Source: Microdochium bolleyi
Taxonomy: Eukaryota > Ascomycota > Sordariomycetes > Xylariales > Microdochiaceae
DNA: 64,000 bases
Direction: 5' to 3'
Assembly: GCA_001566295.1 (NCBI GenBank)
Contig: KQ964247.1
Span: 744,001 to 808,000 of the forward strand
Below are positions 33,062 through 45,109 of this stretch, piece after piece. The notes under the pieces are model-generated. The model saw only the letters and a list, made by a program, of their open reading frames with translations, was not told the origin of the DNA and made no database searches. The stretch's first letter is position 1, and each line of letters starts with the position of its first letter. A program made the translations under genes and the position numbers.

Positions 33062-34482
33062 ATGGCGGGGTCGGATTCCGACTCAGACTCGGCAGACTCT
33101 TGGGCTTCTCGCCCACAACGCCGCCAGAGTACTCTTGTCGTCAGAGACAAAGGCAAACAGCAAGAGGTTGCATCCAAGCGGAAGAGAACCCTAACCACAG
33201 GAGCCGGCAATGGTGGCTCAAGGCGCCGGACCCATGAACCCGAACCGGAAGAATCGGAGGGGGAAAATCACGACCTACTGCAGGGCGGCTATGATCCAGA
33301 TCAGCCGCTGGAGCAACGGCGAGAGGTGCAGAGGGGCCTGAGAGATCTTCTCAGGGGCCTTAACGAGAATGGCGATTCGTTACTCCAGCCAAACTCCACC
33401 GGCCTTCTGGATATCGTGAAACGAGCCAATGAATTGACGAACGGCATCAAGCAAACGACAGAGGCCACCATCGATTCGAGGTTGCTCGTCAGCACCGTCG
33501 ACGCATCCTATCGGAAGACCGTCCGACTCACGTCAGGCAATGTTGCACAAGGTCTTGATATCGACGAGTTTTTATCGAAATGTGCATCATACATGCGGCT
33601 CGGTGCCGGAATCGAGCAGGACGACGCACCAGGGCTTACCTCGACACAGCAGCAAAGACGAAGACCTGGCACGAGACGACTGAACAGAGACGACGACGAC
33701 GATGACGACGGCGAGGATGAAGTGGGTGACGAAGGCGACGCGCTGAATTGGGAGCATCTTGGCCGATACGCGTGTGTACCACATATTCGCCGACCTGCCG
33801 TGCCAGGCTTCCTACTGGGACCTCTCTCCGTTGAGAAGAAGGTCCGCAAGGTGGTCAAACGCAGCGCACCTTTCAAGGCCAGCAATTTGACAGAGACGAG
33901 ACCAGAGGTTCTCAATGTCGAGGATGTACAACGATCAGAGAAAAACGACCTCACCGCAATATGCTCGAAGATCCTGCAACGCCTGAGGCAACACCAGACG
34001 GAAGCACAAGAAACAATTGAAGAGGCATATGAAAAGGATGGTATATCTGACGACGAGGCGCAGATGATGATGCAGAAATGGGGTCTTCGAGATACTGGCG
34101 GTATCGATTTGCTCAGATTTGTGGTCAACCCACGATCTTTCGGCCAGACCGTGGAGAATCTGTTCTATGTCAGCTTCCTCATACGCGATGGCCAGGTCCG
34201 TATTGACTTTGACAGCAACGAATTCCCGACCTTGTGTAAGTTGGCAACATTTGAATCTTCTCAAGGAAGTACTAACCATGAGCGGACATAGTGCCTGTGG
34301 ACAAAGACGAGGAGCAAAGTACAGGCACGAAGCACGGTGCGCAAAGGCAGCAAGCAGTATTGTCTATTGATATGGGCATGTGGCGCGACATCATTGAGAC
34401 CTTCGACATCAAAGAGTCTATTATCCCGCATCGGAAAGAAGAGACACACAAGGGACCAGGTGCTCGTGGTTGGTATAGTTGA
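33062..34482 (+). CDS. NSE4: Smc5/6 complex kleisin subunit Nse4
   Basis: Two exons: 33062-34235 and 34292-34482, giving 454 residues. The intron has GTAAGT, ACTAAC and ATAG. Nse4 bridges the Smc5 and Smc6 heads with Nse1 and Nse3 in a complex that acts in recombination repair and sister-chromatid processing. The N-terminal helix-turn-helix region (about 80-165: R-rich start, then ANELTNGIKQTTEATIDSRLL) binds Smc6. A disordered acidic D/E run lies near 210-225. The C-terminal winged-helix domain starts around residue 330 (GGIDLLRFVVNPRSFGQTVENLF, SFLIRDG) and ends after the splice with MGMWRDIIETFDIKESIIPHR. All three blocks are characteristic of Nse4. Two MluI boxes lie upstream. Confidence 0.93.
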
Positions 34483-34766
34483 GAAAGGTCATCAGAGCAA
34501 ACAGAAGGGCAGCCAGTTGTGCGATGCTTGCTTGACATGTCGAGACTCACGTCTCTCAGGCATCAGGACGAGAACATCCTAAGGCAGTGCTAGGTCTCTT
34601 GCGAAACCGTACAAATTGCAGACCGCGGCATTTTTTGAAGACTTTTTCCGAGCTTCATGTTCCTTCCACGATTCATCCACTTGCGGACAACAGCGAAACG
34701 ACCCAACACCAATTTCCAATTTCCACTACCAACCCCAGATTCTGAGGGCTGTTATCTCACAGCACA

Positions 34767-36446
34767 ATGGGAAGCAACCAACAATCCCCACTGAACTGCA
34801 GTCCGAATAATACCCTTGGTCGCACCACTGTGCCCTGCAACGCTTCCAGGACCAGTGGCAATGCAGAGACTCAGAGTGCGCAGAGCTCTGGCTTGGACAA
34901 CATGTTGGGAGGGCAATCGGACCTGGAAACCGTGCTTCACATCGACAAGTTGACGAAGAAGCCGCACGCCACGACGAAACAGCACGATCCCCGCGAACGC
35001 GAGAAAGAACAACAGAAAGCCGAGCTAGACGCAGCTTTAGATCGCCAGAAGTCATATTACGAAGACATGCTGCTCCAAACGGAAAATTCAGCTGAGCAAG
35101 AACTTCAACGACATAAAGCTGAACTACGAAGCCTCCACGCCAAGAACAACGAGTTGCGCAACAAGAACCTAGAACTTGCCAAACAAGTTGCTGAATATGC
35201 CAATAATTGGGACGAGTGTGTCGACGCAAAGCAGTTGGCCATCAACAATCACGAAACAGCTAAGCGTCAAGTTCATGTTTTGGAGGGCAAGCTACGACGC
35301 GCTGAGAGTGACTTTGATGGGATTGATCGGGAGCTGCGAGATCAGACGGCTCGGATGGAACATGCAAACGAGGACGCCAAAAAGAGGATAGCTGCCGCTT
35401 TTGGATCCGAGATGGAGCTGCGTTGGACCACGGAGCTCCAGGTCGGAAGACTCCAGGAGCACTTGCGCCTAAGAGATCACAGGATCAGGAGCTTGACTGA
35501 TCAGCTCACTGAACTGCAAATGCGCGCTGTCGTCGCCGCCTCGACAGGAACAACACCCAGTATCTCACCATATACCACGATGTCTCGGACCGACGAAGCG
35601 CCCATCAGAGACGGAATTTTCGGCGCGTCTTGGGGTAGACTGAGGAGTAAGAGGCGCCCGCGCATATCTCTATTGGCGGAGCTGGAGTCGCTCTCTGCGC
35701 CGTCACTTGGCGCATGGTCTGACTCTGCCGATGAAGAGAGCGAGGGTGACTCAGGCTGGGAATTCTCCGAGTACCCAGAATTTGACAAGAAGGAGTCAAA
35801 GTTTCATCCGCGTGATGGCAAGGCCGTCTGGGGAGCAGATCGTGCAGAAATTTCCACGGACAGTATGTCGCTGCTACGCTCAGAGCCGAGCGGCGCGAGA
35901 AGGCCATTTTCTTCAAGCGACGACAGCAGCAGCATTGTCGACCCTTGTTCCGACGCGAGTGATTTCACTGACGAGAGTCAAGTTTCATCGTCGCCGTCGA
36001 GCCCTTTGGATGTTCAGATCTCATCCACGAAGCACTGCATAGAGCCGGGCCCTATCAACTGGGTGGAGAGGGATAGATTACGCCATACACCAGTATTTGA
36101 GGCACAGCACTCGCAGCAAGATACGGACGAAAGTGGTCGTCCGGTGGTCCCTGTGGGGAGCACTGCCCTGCTGCAAGCGGCCAAAACCCCGAACGGCAGT
36201 TGGTGGTTTGCAGGCACGAGACAGCGGGCGTGGCTAGCGCATTACGTGCTGCTGGTCGCGTTAGCGGTCGCATTCCTGGCTGAGACAGCGCAGTATCGGG
36301 CGTGGACGAGCGCGAATAGTGTAAGCCGGGCAATGTATGTGGCGGCCGAGGCTGAGCAGTGGTGCTTCCGCGTGCCGAGTGCTGATGCGGCGTGGGACCT
36401 GTTGTCGCCGAGCGAGATGCCAGGTCGGCCTTCGCGGTGGCCTTGA
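34767..36446 (+). CDS. Coiled-coil protein with one C-terminal membrane segment, unknown function
   Basis: A single exon of 559 residues. Residues about 70-250 form a long charged coiled coil (REREKEQQKAELDAALDRQ, ELRSLHAKNNELRNKNLELA, further heptad-like Leu/Ala spacing). The region 260-470 is Ser/Asp/Glu-rich and probably disordered, with a poly-serine/acidic patch near 385-415. One hydrophobic segment (about 489-508, AHYVLLVALAVAFLAETAQY) precedes a 49-residue tail. This is the architecture of a tail-region membrane anchor with a cytosolic coiled coil, such as a tether or a nuclear-envelope or spindle-associated protein, but I recognise no family. It lies 284 bp after Nse4 in the same orientation. 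Confidence 0.75.
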   Translation: MGSNQQSPLNCSPNNTLGRTTVPCNASRTSGNAETQSAQSSGLDNMLGGQSDLETVLHIDKLTKKPHATTKQHDPREREKEQQKAELDAALDRQKSYYEDMLLQTENSAEQELQRHKAELRSLHAKNNELRNKNLELAKQVAEYANNWDECVDAKQLAINNHETAKRQVHVLEGKLRRAESDFDGIDRELRDQTARMEHANEDAKKRIAAAFGSEMELRWTTELQVGRLQEHLRLRDHRIRSLTDQLTELQMRAVVAASTGTTPSISPYTTMSRTDEAPIRDGIFGASWGRLRSKRRPRISLLAELESLSAPSLGAWSDSADEESEGDSGWEFSEYPEFDKKESKFHPRDGKAVWGADRAEISTDSMSLLRSEPSGARRPFSSSDDSSSIVDPCSDASDFTDESQVSSSPSSPLDVQISSTKHCIEPGPINWVERDRLRHTPVFEAQHSQQDTDESGRPVVPVGSTALLQAAKTPNGSWWFAGTRQRAWLAHYVLLVALAVAFLAETAQYRAWTSANSVSRAMYVAAEAEQWCFRVPSADAAWDLLSPSEMPGRPSRWP

Positions 36447-37260
36447 ACGCTCCGGAATGTCGAGATTTTCCTCTTTGGGGGAGTGACAGAGGCCAGGAGC
36501 CAAAGCGGGAAGAGCTCCGCGGGAACGTCTCCACCGGCGCATCCAGGGGTCTGGTGCTGAGGATTCTTCCCGAGCTGTTTTGCTAGCCAAGCTGGAAACG
36601 GCCAAATATAGCCTCATGTCACATGTGATTCCTGGATCACCCCATTTGTCTCATATTGTGCGACACGGTGAAAACTTTGCGTCTTTCGTGGTTTTCGACA
36701 TCGAATGTAAGTCAAAATCTAATGTGCACGTGAGAATGCCGTTCGTCTCGGCCGAGGAACAGCGCATGCGGTCATAGATGGGGGGGCCTTGACAAGGGTA
36801 ATCTCGTTGTGGTGCATGCGTGTGATATGCGTGTGATGTGGGCGAACACTGCCCGGCCGCTCCGCCTTAATCTAAGTCTAGCAATATCACAAGCGTACCG
36901 GATCCTGCGCAGCATAGTCTACGTGAAGCGCCTTGTTCAATGAGCGGAGGACGGGTACAAGGTGAAGCCCGAAATCCCATGCTCGCCAGACCTCGGTATT
37001 GATGCCAGAGCTCTGCGCGGTAACTGCGTCCCGCCCCACTCCAGCGTGTGCAGCTCGGGCCCGGCCGCATGGCGTCATGGTGGTCTTTTATTGATGATGC
37101 TGGTGGTGGTGACGATGACCGAACCTGGTGGTGCGGGCTGATCCCGCCTCTGGGCCACGGGGCTGAACTCTGGCGCGACAGTCCAATGCCATGTGGGCTC
37201 CTGCCTCTGTCTTTCTCTCTGTGTTCGCCGTAGCTGCCGTCCGCATAGAGATACTAAGTC
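36447..37260. other. Intergenic region
   Basis: About 0.8 kb without a gene. Probably the 3' UTR of the coiled-coil gene and the promoter of the DUF4336 gene. CT-rich for the last 70 bp before the ATG at 37261. Confidence 0.5.
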
Positions 37261-38310
37261 ATGCCCATCATCGCAAAGAATCTTAAAGCCGCCCGACTCC
37301 TCGTCGCCTCTACGACTCCCCGCCTCCCACAGCGATTCCTCAACAGCAACCCCGTGCGACTCGCCCTCTACTCTCTCCCCGTCATCGCAGCCGGGCTCCT
37401 CCTCCTTCCATCATCATCGACACCGCGGACGCTCCTTTCCACCTCGGCATCCACCGTCAGCATGTCGAGCAAGCTCATCCCCTCGAGCCCGGACGACGTC
37501 ATGGTGATCCGCCACGTCACCCCGAACGTCGTGACCTGCTCAGTGCCCTTCTCGCGCTTCGGTATGGTCCGCGTCGGCGGCCGTGGCACGATCATCAAGA
37601 TGACCAACGGCAGCCTTGCCGTCTTCAGCCCTGTCGCGCTGACCCCAGCCGTCAAGACCAAGATCCTCGAGCTCAGCGGCGGGCCCGGCTCCGCACCAAA
37701 GCTCGCCTACATCATCGCGGGCGACATTGAGCACCACATCTTCCTCTCCGAGTGGGCGCGCGAGTACCCGGCCGCGAAAGTGATCGGCCCGGAGGGCTTG
37801 CCCGAGAAGCGCAGCAAGGTGACCAACGACGACAAGATCACGCCCATCGACTTCGCCGCGGTGCTCAGCGACGCGAACCACGACGGCAAAGGCGCCCTGG
37901 ATGCCGAGTTCCTCGCCGACTTCGAGGTCGAGTACGTCGGCTCGCACGCCAACAAGGAGGTCGTGCTGTGCTACAAGCCCGACCGCGTGCTCATCGAGGC
38001 GGACCTGTTCTTCAACCTGCCCGCCATTGAGCAGTACTCGCGCGTGCCCGACGCCGACAAGGCCGGCCACGGGCTCGTCAACCGGTTCTTCCAGATGTTC
38101 CAGGGCACCGAGGGGGATGCCAAAGGGAACAAGCGTTTCCAGTGGTACGTCCTGAGCGCGGGGAACCGGGATAAGTACAGCGAGAGCGTGAGGCGGATAT
38201 ACAACTGGGACTTTGACGCCGTGATCCCGTGCCACGGCGAGACGATCGACAAGGGCGGCAAAGCGGTGTTTGCCAAGGTGTTCGAGTGGCACCTTGAGGG
38301 ACATAAATAG
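37261..38310 (+). CDS. DUF4336-family protein (metallo-beta-lactamase-like fold)
   Basis: A single exon of 349 residues. The core (about 75-349) matches DUF4336 proteins, related in fold to metallo-hydrolases: FGMVRVGGRGTIIKM, LAVFSPVALT, IAGDIEHHIFLSEW, AKVIGPEGLPEKR and VIPCHGETID near the end. The complete HxHxDH zinc motif is absent; only scattered His and Asp remain, so catalysis is uncertain. The N-terminus is unusual: an arginine-rich, Ser/Thr-rich stretch with a hydrophobic segment (about 36-52), resembling a mitochondrial presequence or signal anchor. A second Met (residue 68, just before SSKLIPSS) is where shorter homologues would be expected to begin. Two protein forms are possible. 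Codon usage is strongly C/G-ending, suggesting good expression. Confidence 0.8.
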   Translation: MPIIAKNLKAARLLVASTTPRLPQRFLNSNPVRLALYSLPVIAAGLLLLPSSSTPRTLLSTSASTVSMSSKLIPSSPDDVMVIRHVTPNVVTCSVPFSRFGMVRVGGRGTIIKMTNGSLAVFSPVALTPAVKTKILELSGGPGSAPKLAYIIAGDIEHHIFLSEWAREYPAAKVIGPEGLPEKRSKVTNDDKITPIDFAAVLSDANHDGKGALDAEFLADFEVEYVGSHANKEVVLCYKPDRVLIEADLFFNLPAIEQYSRVPDADKAGHGLVNRFFQMFQGTEGDAKGNKRFQWYVLSAGNRDKYSESVRRIYNWDFDAVIPCHGETIDKGGKAVFAKVFEWHLEGHK

Positions 38311-39370
38311 GGCAGGATACAGTATTGCTGTGGCGGTCGGTAGTCGAGATGAGCAGACCAAATAATCTCTTGGGGAAAGGACACCGAAAATCATTGTAGC
38401 GTAGCGTCTGGGCTGTACCGCCAAGGAGTTTTTGTTTTTGGCTGAGAGGAAAGCGTCCCGGGGGACCAGAATGCACTTGATATCAATCAATACCCAAATC
38501 GAGATACACGTTGCTTCCTACACTGAGCCCACAAGCTTCAACTTCAAAGCAGGACCTCCCAAAACGACCTTCCGAGCGTAATCGACTACGTCTACCCCGT
38601 CGCAAATGTAGGAGCGCATCTCTCACGTGTGCTGTGGAATTGGAGCAGAGAAAGACATGCCTCAAAATGCTGGTCGTTCGATCATATTTCGAAGCCTTCG
38701 CTGGATGATGTATGATCCCCGTCCCTCCCAAAAACTAACAGCACGGAAAACAAGGAACCCAAGACAACCGTTCTTTGCGCTATTCTGTGAAAACAAAGCC
38801 GAAAAATGATAAGAACAAAGAGGCACAAAGGTACAACCAAGGCTCCCTGCCAAATCCCTCTAGATCTCAAATCGTAACCACTACTCCGCTCTCGGCCTCC
38901 CAGCTCAGCTGGATCAGGCGCTACTGCTTCGCACTTGCTCTCCATCGATTACTCTGTGCTGAATGTCACTTTACGCCATCGTGGATTCCTCGTGCCTGGG
39001 ATTGTCGAGATCGCTAGGTATGCGGAACATGTTGTTCCAGATAATCGTGTTGGCCTGCAGCCTCTGGCCAACACAAGAGAGGCCTTGGATTTGGTCGAAG
39101 CAAATCGTCAACTGCGGCACCGTCGCGCAAAGCGCCACATGCGATGCTCGAGGCACAGGAGCGAACCTTTAGCGTCTGTGTAGGCTGCCACGGACGAAAT
39201 GCGCTGCAAGGTGACAACAATTCCCACGTGACAAGCAACCCGAAGCATCGCTTCCCTCGGGAGTGTTGGTTCTGTGTCGGTGTAACGAGCTAACAGAGAG
39301 GTCCAACTACGGCTGCGAAACTGACGAAAGCGCATAGTCTAATGCGTAAGTTGTCGGAGAGTCGACACAA
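38311..39370. other. Convergent intergenic region
   Basis: About 1.06 kb between the DUF4336 stop codon and the stop codon of the Rho1 GEF on the other strand. Only short frames are present; nothing recognisable. It probably holds both 3' UTRs. Confidence 0.55.
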
Positions 39371-42300
39371 CTATGCCTTCTCCTGGGTGATGAGCTCAGA
39401 TCTTCTGTTGTTCTTCCAGAAATCGATCGCTGCCACAACATCTTGACCATTCTCGTCCTCGTACGCGAAAAGAATCTACCATAGTTGTTAGCATTGAGAC
39501 CTGAACAGGAGCGCACGTGGTTCCTTACCTCGTGGGTGCTGCTGTGAAGCATTCTAATGTTCTTGTGTGGCACGATATGCACCGCACCACTCTCGATGTT
39601 ACGAAGCTCGATAAAGTTGGGCTCGAAAGCCAAGATCCACGGATAAGAAAGTGCGAACGATTGCGGCACGCCTTCCCAGTCAATCCTCCACTCAGGCCGG
39701 GCTCTCCAGCCATTTCGATTAACGAAAAAGGAGAAATCCGTGTAGTTGAGGAGGAACTCTCCATTGAGGCGCTCGATGTGAATTGGCTTGACCCCTTCTT
39801 TCCTAGCCACAAAGTCGAGGGAAGTGTCGGCTTGGTCAAGTAGCGATTGGGTCTCCAAGGTCTCTAGTGACACGACCTCGAAGCCTCGAGCACAAGCTAC
39901 ACAGAGCTTGCTCTTGAGGAAGTGAACAGAGGTCGACTCAGTGGGGATGTAGAACTCCTTGAATGCCTTCAGTTCATCCTGTCCTGCATTGAACATCTTG
40001 CCGAAACCCTTTTGCTTCTTTCCCTTGCTCATCGAATCATTGGGTTCATAAACCTTGATTGTCGTGGAGAGCGCACTTGACTTGACGCAACAAACCAAGT
40101 GGCGCCCGAGGCAGATACCAGTCTTGAAGAAGTTGCAGTGACTCTGGATCTTCTTTGGACGCTTGGACAACGTGGGCTCGTTGGGGTCGAGAGCGGCCAT
40201 CGAGTAAGAGAGCAGGGACTTGTTCGAAAGTACAAGGAGGAGGCCGTATTCTTCGAGAAGATCAACCTGGGTCACATTTTGTGCCTCAATCACCCGCTTA
40301 GGGGGCTGATCTTTGTTCTTGCGAACAGACACGTAAATGCCGTTATCCGTGCCATAGATGAGCTTCCGCCCACCATCTAATTAGAGGGGAAACATGGTCA
40401 GACAACGATATCGGATAGAGGCATGGATGAGTATACCGCTGAAAACATACCAAATGGTGTCACTGTATTCACAAAATTGCCAGCCTGAAAGAAGCCGGAG
40501 GACAAAGTGTTGACGTTGAAGAAGTCGGCTCTGGCTCGGAGGCGCTGCTGGGCGGTGTCGATATACTCAAGCCACTTCTTGCGAGCAGACTGATTCGAAG
40601 CATACAGGATCTGCTCGTAAAAGTTCCGGCCAAGATGGCGGAACGTGATCGGCCAGCCTTCTGCCAATTTCTTGTCCGACTCCTTGCTGCGGAACGACGG
40701 CAGACTTGACGAGCTGCGCTTCATGCCCTGCTGGGGAATGACTTCTGCCATCTCTCTGATAGAGAGAAGTTCGAGCGGTATGGGCTGCTTATGTTAGTAA
40801 CGAAACTGTAGATCAAGTGCGGTTAGTGGGGACTCACCCTGCGATAGGCCTTGACTTCTTCTTGCCCTTTGCCTACTTGCTTGATACGGACAAGCAAGAC
40901 CGCGTGATCAAACAAGAAGGCAGTGATATCTGTCGGATCTGTCAATGTCTTCTTGAAGTTGGTCTTGAAAACAAGTTCACGACCGTCCTCAGTGAGCTTC
41001 AAATCCACGCGGTCTGCTGGGCGGAATCGCAGCTGCTCGTTGAGTCGCCGCAAGTTGAATCTGTTTTCCGCCTTGCCCGACTCAGCGTTAACTCTGGTAA
41101 GCAGCTCTCGAATAGTCGTGAGGACCTTGGGAATATCCTCCTTGTCGGGATTGCCATCTTCTGTGTTTTTGAGCACGTTTTCGAGGAGCAAAGGGTATCT
41201 GGCCAGTCTTGTTGTGGGCTTAGTCAGATACCCGTTCAGTTCCAGCTTGCGGGATTCTTTTCTTCGTTCGATTTCCTCGACGAACTTGGCGAAGTAGGGA
41301 TTGGCTGAGCGTTCGTTCTCGAAGCTGAACTTGGCTTCCAACTGCTTCGAACCGTACAGGATGAAGGGCTCGAACTGTGGCACAATTTCCAAGAAGATGT
41401 CACCGATATTGCGAACAACGTGATCCTTCTGCTGCCGCTCAGTGAGAGCGCGAGCGAACCTGGAGCTGACAGAATGAACGCTGGGGTGGTCGATGACATT
41501 GCTGAAGATTTGTCTGACAACGCGATCCCTTCGCTGGGCTGGGATGGGCGACCCTTGCGACCGGAGAGGCAGGATCCAGAAGTCCCTTAGATACTCCAAG
41601 TCTTTGACAAAGTCTCTCTCCGTATAGCAGATTTCAGAGATGACTTCCTGTCTCTTCTTTTCCCTGTCGTCGACGCTCTCAGCAATCGCCTTGGGCACGG
41701 TGTTGATCCACAGTTTCTGTTCGTCTGTCTGGTCCAGGTCGTCGTTGAGAGCCGCGTCTTGGTCTTTTTTGAGGCCGACCTGAGGCTTGAGGTTGAGGCG
41801 AGCCACTTGTTCAAGTCTCCTGGGGCATGCGATGGAGTAGCACAACTGGTCTCGTGTACAAGTCGGTGAATAACACTCAGAGAGGAGGACAAAGACACCA
41901 TTGACAGCTGTCTTGTCTTCTGGTTCGTCCATCAGCGTTTCACGGAACTGATACATCTCTGATGTCGAGTCTCGCAGTCGGTGCTCGTATGTGACATCGT
42001 GAAAGAACTTCTGAGCATCAAGAGCACGGCCCAAAAGTAGAGCCAAGTTTCTGTCGGTCGTTCTGATAATGTACGACAAAACATCAACGGCTTCAGAACC
42101 ACTGAAAGCATTCTTATACGTAAGCCCGTTCTTAGTCCTCTCGCCTGTAATGATCTTGCGCTGGAAGCACTCGGCCACCTTCGAAAGAAAGGCTGGATTC
42201 ACAAGGGGAGCTCGTATCTTGCCAGTGGGTGGCCGATCCCCCTCAGCGGACTTCTGCGAAGCCACCGAGGGTCTGTGCATCAGCGGCTGGCGTCCAATTT

Positions 42301-43318
42301 CCGATGGCGCAATTGTACTAGCCATCGACATCGTCCGACTATGATCGCCGCCCGCTGTTGAGGAAGCCATTGTCGAGGAAGCCATGCTCATGGTCCTAGT
42401 TGCAGATCCAGGAGTCGAAGCGTGACCATTGTAGTTTGCATAGCCGTTCATGCCAGGGCCTTCATTGGATGGTGCTCGTGCTCGGTTCGGTATCACGCGG
42501 CCGCTCATGGTCTGGTGCGAAGAATGGTGAGACGGGTCGCGATCGGGAGGGTATCCAGTCATTGACATGGAACGGTCGTCATGGCGTTCGGGGACAACGC
42601 GGCCTTGTGCTGTGGTACGAGACGATGGTGCCGGCGCTGGCCCCTGTCTGAAATTAGGCTGTGCGGCCTGATACTGACCAGAAGGCTGCTGATATGTTGG
42701 CTGTCGTGGCAGGCTGGCCATAGACTGTGACCGGTATGGATCATCGCGGAGAGAAGCACCCGATCCAGGCTGCGGCTGGTGGAAACGCTGTTGAGGGTGA
42801 GGCGGAGGAGGCCCACGTGGTGGGTAGCCGGCAGGAACACCATCTCTCGACTCATATCGCGGTTGGCCTTGGGGCGGCGGCCCAGGATACGGCCGACGAT
42901 CTGGGCCGGGAGGAGGCTGTCGCTGGTGTTGCCCGGGAAGTGGTGGGGGATAACCTCCTGAGGGATGTCGCTGGCTTTGGTAATACCCGTTGGTCATGCT
43001 CGTGTCCATTGTGCGTGTCCGCTGAGCCATCGGATCACCGTAACCACCTCGCGGCGCACCCGGTGGGGGCATCCGCGGCGGAGGCCTCCGTTGCATCTCG
43101 GGGTAGCCAGCGGAGCTGGACGCCATGGAAGACATGGTGTTTGTCCTGCCATCGTGACCACCTGTGTGAGGTTGAGGCATGTTTCCGGTAGATGCAGATG
43201 ACATTGTCGTGGATCGACCGCCAGGTGGCGCTGCGCCAAAGATGTCATTGAAGACAGCATCGCGCTGATTGCCAGGTGCGGGTCCGTATCGTCGCTGATC
43301 GTATTGGTATTCCGCCAT
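39371..43318 (-). CDS. ROM2: Rho1 guanine nucleotide exchange factor, Rom2 type (DEP-DH-PH-CNH)
   Basis: Four exons: 43318-40838, 40784-40451, 40376-39529 and 39475-39371, giving 1255 residues. It activates Rho1 at the plasma membrane in the cell-wall integrity pathway. The N-terminal third (1 to about 365) is disordered, rich in Pro, Gln, Arg and Ser-Met repeats (TMSMAS). Domains in order: DEP (about 370-455), DH (about 540-735, including KKRQEVISEICYTERDFVKD and TRLARYPLLLENVL), PH (about 770-910, split by the first intron) and CNH (about 930-1230, LIYGTDNGIYVS to the C-terminus). The chosen start (MAEYQYDQRRYG) is preceded by unrelated, likely untranslated sequence. The first acceptor reads AAGCAG, so a one-Gln variant is possible. 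Introns are 53-74 nt. Confidence 0.94.
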
Positions 43319-45109
43319 TTTGGCTATTTCTGACGCGCATTGGAAGTCAGCATACCATCGGAGAGGACACGAGAGGTCTGCACATCTGAGCTGGCGATTA
43401 CAATCCTCCCTGAGCACTTGCGACAGCCCATTTGCTCGTTCACAGGTTCGATAGTGCGCGCAACAGACAAGACAGAAATGCCCAAGACAGAGGAGAGCAA
43501 CGAAGAGGGAAGATAGGGCACCAGGAAGGGACTCACCTTCAGAGAAGTGAGGGCCAGCAGCCCTGACCTGAGAGGACCGTCGTTGACCAAGGGAGTACAC
43601 CGGCTGTGGTGCTCACGGGCACCGGGAGGTTGACACGCAGCCTTGTGACCGGCGCAGCCGAAGTATATGCAGACTGTTGCAGAATGTGGAGGGCCGAGTG
43701 GCTGGTTGTAGCACTGGCAGGATCTGTGGTCGAGCAAGTTGGTTTCGAGAAGAGAGGCAGGTCGGGAGAGGCAGGATGCGGGCAATAGGAGGTCCGGCAA
43801 GGATGCAAGGAGGGATATACGGGGTCGAGCGAGCGCGGGAGTCGTGTCGGGGGGAGGCAGGCGAGACGAGATATGCCGTCGGCAGTCCGGGGCGTCGCTG
43901 TTGTGGCGTCGAAGAGAGCGATGCGCCAACGCGGTGGGTGGTTGTCGATACTGGCACAGAGGATTGGAAGATGTGGAAGGCCACCAGCAAGCATATCACA
44001 ATGGCCTTGCCAGGCTCAAATCGAGCGGAACATTGTCGGTGGGTTCTGCACTGTGAAGAGCTTGGCGCGGGCGGGCCAGGCGCAATCGGGGGAACACAGC
44101 AGGCACAGAGCGGAGCACCGTGCTGCAGTCTGGCATTGATGGCCCTGCCGTGCAAGGGGCCGGCCAATCAGCGCTGTCTGGGCGTCAGTGTCTTGCAGTC
44201 GAGGTGCCCGGCGGCGCGTGTGTACACTGAGGTACACAGGTAGGTACCTATAGGTACCTAAAGATAACATTGGAAGCTCCGTACATGGCGTGTATAAAGA
44301 AGCTCTTCACAACATTACTACCTGTTGTCAGCGTGTGCTGCCATTCTGGGAACACCTCGGGTCGGACGGTATTCCAACTTGCGAGCACGAGATGCGGGCG
44401 CCATCCAGTCCCATATCAGTGCGCGGCAATCGAAACCTGGCGGGAGACCAAGTATCCCCACAACTTACATCACTCGCGGCGAAACCCTGTACTTAGCAAC
44501 GTTGAGGAAAGGCTTATACTGCCTCCCATTCAGAACACAAAGAAAGGCTCGTTGACACGATAGTCGGACAACCGGAGCAGGGCTCCCAAGACTTGTGCTG
44601 GTCGAGGGGTCAGCCACTTCGCCGGGCGATATCATTCACAGCACGGTCCTGTCTTGCGCTCTGTCAAGCGGCTGGGGTCTCGACGATCCAGCATGGCGAC
44701 AACTCAAGGTCAATGGCGAAGTCTGATGCACTCGGTGTCGGCAGGTATGCCATGGCAGACGTGAACGATGCGTTTGTTTGCGACTCGCAATGAAGACTGT
44801 AACGTGCGATGCAGGTGCGACCAACCTTTCTATGGATTTGCTGGCTGTGACGACTGCACCGTCTCTGGGTCGCCGAGACACTGTACAGAAGTGTCGCCAG
44901 CCATGACCCACTTTTTCGAGCACCAGGACAGGAGCTGTACACACCTATTACGCACCTTACAGGCAGCTCTCTTACCACTCTACATCCACGACGATTCTCG
45001 AAGAGCTGGCCGACATCCCAAACCACGCCGTCGCCCCTCTCGTCCACCGGCCTTCACGTCCATTATCACCTCGAAGACATCATATCGTGCTGCGCGCGCC
45101 ATTGTCAAC
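43319..45109. other. Divergent intergenic region between the Rho1 GEF and the V-ATPase proteolipid gene
   Basis: About 1.8 kb without a supportable CDS. The left part probably holds the long 5' UTR of the GEF. Near 44237-44262 there is a cluster of AGGTACCT/TAGGTACCTA words in near-palindromic arrangement. Nothing else stands out. Confidence 0.5.

Noticed and set aside
37540..38490. 316-codon minus-strand frame opposite the DUF4336 gene
   Set aside because: Antisense shadow of a strongly C/G-ending coding sequence; no recognisable motif.
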